A stretch of 64,000 nt of DNA from VAZQ01 sp963739175 (GTDB taxonomy: Bacteria > Pseudomonadota > Alphaproteobacteria > Rhizobiales > Xanthobacteraceae): positions 186,001 to 250,000 of the forward strand of contig CAVTZH010000009.1 of the NCBI GenBank assembly GCA_963739175.1, read 5' to 3'. The position numbers and the translations under genes are program-made. Below are positions 60,785-64,000 of the stretch, piece after piece. Below the pieces are notes generated by a model. That model had not been told where the DNA came from. It saw only the letters and a program-made list of their open reading frames with translations, and did not search any database. Positions within the stretch are counted from its first letter, which is position 1, and each line of letters begins with the position of its first letter.

Positions 60785-62960
60785 TTGAATCTTCAGGATG
60801 CGATCGACGAAGCACTTGGACTGTTCGGCGCCGGTCGCTTCGCCGACATGGAACGCCACGCCCGGGACGCGTTGAGCGCCTTTCCGGATTCGGCCATCCT
60901 CAGCGAGCTGGTCGGGATCGCGATGACGGCGCAATACCGCCATCGCGAGGCGCTGGCGTTTCTGGAGCGCGCGGTGGCGCTCGATGCGGGCGATGCGCAG
61001 TTCTGGGAAAATCTGGGGCTGTGTCAGCTCCAGCTCCGCCAATTGACGGCCGCCGAGACCAGCCTGCGGTGGGGGCTCGCCATCGATCCGCATGCTGTTC
61101 CTGCGCTCGCGGCGCTCGCGTCGGTGCTGACGACGCTCGGCCGCGGACAGGAAGCGGAGGCGGTGACCGAGCGCCTTGTCGCGATCGACCCCGACTTCGC
61201 GCGCAAAGAGCGCGAGTGGCGCGAGCACCAGCTTCGCAGCGCGATCGCGGCCAATCCGGGATCGGCGCCGTTGCATGACGATCTCGGGTTGCTGCTGCGC
61301 CTGAAGGGCGATCAGGCCGGCGCGGAAGCGCAGTTCCGGCAAGCGATCGCGCTCGATGCCGGCGATCCACGCCCGCTGGTCAACCTCGCGCTCTTGCTGA
61401 GCGCGGACCGCCGCAGCCAGGAGGCGCAGGCGGCGGCCACCGCGGCGCGCGACTTGCTCGGCGAGATCGACGCGTCGACGCCGCGCGATCGCATCGAGCT
61501 GTTCAACCTCACGGCCTTCGCGCTCCATCAATGCGGCCGCAGCGGCGAGGCCGTCGCGATCTACCAACGCGTTCACCGGTTTCATGCGGAGCCCGCGCAG
61601 GCGCTGGCGATGATCCAGGCGGCCCGGCAAGCCTGTGCCTGGAGCTTCGCGGCCGAGGTCGAGGAGCATGCGCGCCGCAGCTCCCCGGGCGGGCTCGACG
61701 TCGACAAGGTCGGCCCCGGGCAGTTGGCGATGGTCGCCAGCGCAACCGCATCGGAGCAATTGGCGGCGGCGCGAGGCTACGCCCGCAAGATCGCGCAGAG
61801 CGTCCCACCGATGCGATCGGCGACGCGGCCGCAGTCGAAGAAGGATCGGCTGCGCGTGAGCTATTTCTCGCGCGACCTCTACAGCCATGCCTGCGGCATT
61901 CTGCTGGCCGGCGTGATCGAGGCGCATGACCGGGCGCGCTTCGAGATCGTCGCGCATGATTTCGCGCCGCCCACCGCCGATGCGCACCGCCGGCGGCTCG
62001 AGGCAGCGTTCGATCGCATGATCCCGATCGGCTCGCTATCCGATCAGGCGGCGGCCGAGCGCATCACGGCCGACGGCGTCGATATCGTGATCGACATCAA
62101 CGGCTGGACCACCGGCCATCGTGCGGCCGTCCTCGCACGCCGGCCGGCGCCGCTGCAGGTCCAGTGGCTCGGCCATCCCGGAACGATGGGCGCGCCGTGG
62201 ATCGACTACATCATCGCGGACCGCGTCATCATTCCGCCCGGGCACGACGCGCATTTTTCTGAAAAGATCGTCCGGCTCCCGCACAGCTATCAGCCGACCG
62301 ACGACAAGCGCGCCGTCGGCGCGCCGCGCAACCGGGCGGATCATGGACTGCCGGACGGCCGCTTCGTGTTCTGCTCGTTCAATCTCGCCTACAAATTCAC
62401 GCCCGACGTTTTCGATGTCTGGATGAAGCTCCTGGCGGAGGTCGAGTTGTCGGTCTTGTGGCTGTTGGAGCCGGGGGAAGCCGCCGTCGATGCGCTCAGG
62501 CAGCAAGTGGCGGCGCGCGGCGTCGCCCCGGATCGGTTGATCTTTGCGCCGAAGCGTCCGAGCGACGAGCATCTGGCGCGGCTGCCCCATGCCGATCTCG
62601 GGCTCGACTGCTTTCCGTACGGCTCGCACACCACCGCCAGCGACATGCTGTGGGCCGGCGTCCCCATGGTCGGCCTGATGGGCGAGAGCTTTGCGTCGCG
62701 GGTCTCGGGCAGCATCTTGACCGCGGGCGGCGTGCCGGAATTGATCACGAATTCGCTCGCGGACTACCACGCTGCTGGCGCTGCGGTTGGCGCGCGATCC
62801 CGCCGCGCTCTCCGCCCTGAAGGCGAAGATCGCGCATGCGCGGCAAAGCTCTCCGCTGTTCAATACCGTGCAGTTCACGCGGCATCTCGAAGCGGCCCTC
62901 ATGGCGATGGACGAGCGCCGGCGCCGCGGCGATCCTCCAGACCACATTGCGGTCGCTTAG
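60785..62960 (+). CDS. TPR protein with GT41 (SPINDLY-type) glycosyltransferase domain (frameshifted)
   Basis: About 724-residue protein. Residues 1-310 are tetratricopeptide-like repeats (ALAFLERAVALDAGDAQFWENLG, AEAQFRQAIALDAGDPRPLVNLA). From about 350 it is a GT41 O-GlcNAc-transferase-like domain: RVSYFSRDLYSHACG, VQWLGHPGTMGAPWIDYI, FCSFNLAYKFTPDVFDVWMKLL, and DCFPYGSHTTASDMLWAGVPMVGLMGESFASRVSGSIL (in pieces). One extra base near 62770 shifts the end: SLADYHA continues in the next frame as LALRLARDPAALSALKAKI to TAG 62960. The start is TTG 60785 without a strong ribosome site. It probably glycosylates a protein or polysaccharide, unrelated to the neighbouring catabolic genes. Confidence 0.83.
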
Positions 62961-62970
62961 AGGCGCTTCC

Positions 62971-62999
62971 AAATGCCTCTCCCCCTGGGCTTGGCATTT
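62971..62999 (+). terminator. possible hairpin after glycosyltransferase gene
   Basis: AAATGCC (62971-62977) can pair with GGCATTT (62993-62999) across a fifteen-base CT-rich loop, just beyond the TAG at 62960. No T-run follows, so it may be a weak or factor-dependent terminator, or only a short palindrome. Confidence 0.25.
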
Positions 63000-63086
63000 G
63001 TGCCGCGAACTCTAAGCTTGGCACCGCAATGACCTGCTTAGGCCCGTGCCGTTGTGCAGCGGTGGCGCACAAGAAAGGATCATGAC

Positions 63087-64000
63087 ATGCCGGTACGATC
63101 CCTGCTTCTCGCCAGCGCGGTCATCTTCGCCGCCACGCCTGCTTCGGCTCAGTTCTACAAGGACAAGACGCTCACGCTGCTGGTGAACTATGCCGCCGGC
63201 GGCAACGCCGACACCGAGGCGCGCGTGTTCCAGAAGCATCTCTCGCGCTTCATCCCTGGCAACCCGACCGTCATCATCCGCAACGTGCCGGGCGCGGGCG
63301 GCGCCAATGCGATGAACCAGCTCGGCCTCGGCATCGCCGGCAAGCCGGATGGATTGACGCTCGGCTTTTTCACCATGAGCGCGACGTCGTCGATCACCGA
63401 CGATCCCGTGCTGAAGGTGAAGATCCAGGATGTGTTCACGCCGATCGCCGCCGGCCGCGGATGGAACGTCGTCTATGCGCGCAAGGACATCGTGCCGGGC
63501 GGCTATACCAAGCCGGCCGACTTCGCGCGCGCGACCAACATCTTCGCGGGCGGTTACAGCCGCGCCACCTCGCACGACACGCGGCTGCGGCTCGCGCTCG
63601 AGATCATGGACAAGCCCTACAAGATGGTGACGGGCTTCCAGGGCACCGCCCATCTCAACCAGGCGATGCTGCGCAGCGAGGTCAATTTCACCGGCTCTTC
63701 GCTGCCGGGATTCCAGACCCAGGTGATCCCGCAGATCATCAAGGAGGGCATCGGCCTCGCACTCTTCCACCATCCGGTGATCGGGCCCGACGGCAAGCCG
63801 CAAGGCAATCCGCTCTTGGAGAAGCAGGGCATCATCACGTTCTACCAGTTCTACCGCGAAGGCTTCGGCAAGGAGCCTTCCGGCGCCAAGTACGAGGCGC
63901 TGTTCCTGATGAACGACATCTCGACCAAGATGCAGCGCGGCATGCTGGTGCCGAAGGGGTCGCCGCCGGAATCGGTACAGGCGCTGCGCAATGCGTTCCA
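63087..64000 (+). CDS. TTT-family solute receptor (long-form), C-terminus cut by window edge
   Basis: 304 residues seen of a divergent TctC-like receptor. Signal peptide ends TPASAQ; then FYKDKTLTLLVNYAAGGNADTEAR, FIPGNPTVIIRNVPGAGGANAM, MVTGFQGTAHLNQAMLRSEVNFTGSSLPGF and LVPKGSPPESVQALRNAF. The ATG at 63087 is used, with AAAGGA upstream; ATG 63082 is in another frame and leads to no family sequence. It runs off the window end. It shares its subclass with the receptors at 12581 and 35680, and would be transcribed with whatever lies downstream. Confidence 0.9.
   Translation, partial: MPVRSLLLASAVIFAATPASAQFYKDKTLTLLVNYAAGGNADTEARVFQKHLSRFIPGNPTVIIRNVPGAGGANAMNQLGLGIAGKPDGLTLGFFTMSATSSITDDPVLKVKIQDVFTPIAAGRGWNVVYARKDIVPGGYTKPADFARATNIFAGGYSRATSHDTRLRLALEIMDKPYKMVTGFQGTAHLNQAMLRSEVNFTGSSLPGFQTQVIPQIIKEGIGLALFHHPVIGPDGKPQGNPLLEKQGIITFYQFYREGFGKEPSGAKYEALFLMNDISTKMQRGMLVPKGSPPESVQALRNAF

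Noticed and set aside
1..64000. tRNA, rRNA, riboswitch or CRISPR array
   Set aside because: No cloverleaf genes, no conserved rRNA stretches and no regularly spaced direct repeats were found by eye; weak or degenerate RNA elements could be missed.
1..64000. Insertion sequences or phage genes
   Set aside because: No transposase, integrase or phage structural motifs appear in any plausible frame; the short palindromes are REP-like rather than IS ends.

Overview
The window is GC-rich, gene-dense alphaproteobacterial DNA, most likely from a Hyphomicrobiales (Bradyrhizobiaceae/Xanthobacteraceae-type) genome. This is inferred from base composition, from the gene repertoire and from short palindromic intergenic repeats of the kind common in Bradyrhizobium relatives (for example paired ATTCCCGC/GTCCCCGC hairpins at 12.6, 43.7 and 57.0 kb). 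No tRNA, rRNA, CRISPR array, transposase or phage gene was recognised. Nearly everything is catabolic: CoA ligases, oxygenases, decarboxylases, hydrolases and many solute receptors.

Layout: 0-11.2 kb (minus strand) carries an aromatic acyl-CoA module (benzoate-type CoA ligase, 4-hydroxybenzoyl-CoA thioesterase, three-subunit 4-hydroxybenzoyl-CoA-reductase-like molybdoenzyme), then two luciferase-like monooxygenases, an alpha/beta hydrolase and two TTT receptors. 11.4-17 kb holds an LVIVD protein, a TTT receptor, a TauD-type dioxygenase, an enoyl-CoA hydratase and a divergent metallo-hydrolase/TetR pair. 17-29.5 kb holds two UbiD-family decarboxylases, a Rieske ferredoxin, two amidohydrolase-family enzymes, a CocE-like hydrolase, an MhpA-like flavin hydroxylase and two TTT receptors. 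29.8-34 kb is a cupin dioxygenase-reductase-thioesterase-CoA ligase set. 35.7-42 kb is a compact operon: acyl-CoA dehydrogenase, ADP-forming-type CoA ligase, MmgE/PrpD, racemase-like protein, TTT receptor. 42-43.7 kb has two cell-wall genes (L,D-transpeptidase, RlpA-like). 43.8-50.3 kb is an operon of three tandem TTT receptors and a split ThDP decarboxylase, then a LysR regulator divergent from another TTT receptor. 50.3-56.1 kb is a phthalate-like ring hydroxylation/decarboxylation/extradiol-cleavage cluster. 56.2-64 kb has a dienelactone hydrolase, M20 amidohydrolase, ornithine cyclodeaminase-family protein, NicX-like dioxygenase candidate, a SPINDLY-type glycosyltransferase and a last TTT receptor.

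The most striking feature is twelve TTT (Bug/TctC-type) periplasmic receptors in 64 kb, each beside a different catabolic set, with no TctA or TctB membrane subunit in view. This suggests interchangeable receptors feeding shared permeases encoded elsewhere, with each receptor-enzyme set a candidate carboxylate degradation module.

About sixteen conserved genes are broken by single-base frameshifts, nearly all equivalent to one extra base, with the rest of each protein intact. This pattern fits uncorrected sequencing or assembly indels better than gene decay. Broken genes are therefore listed as whole features with the shift position, and apparent fusions (1591-3603) or run-on ends (33847) are treated with caution.
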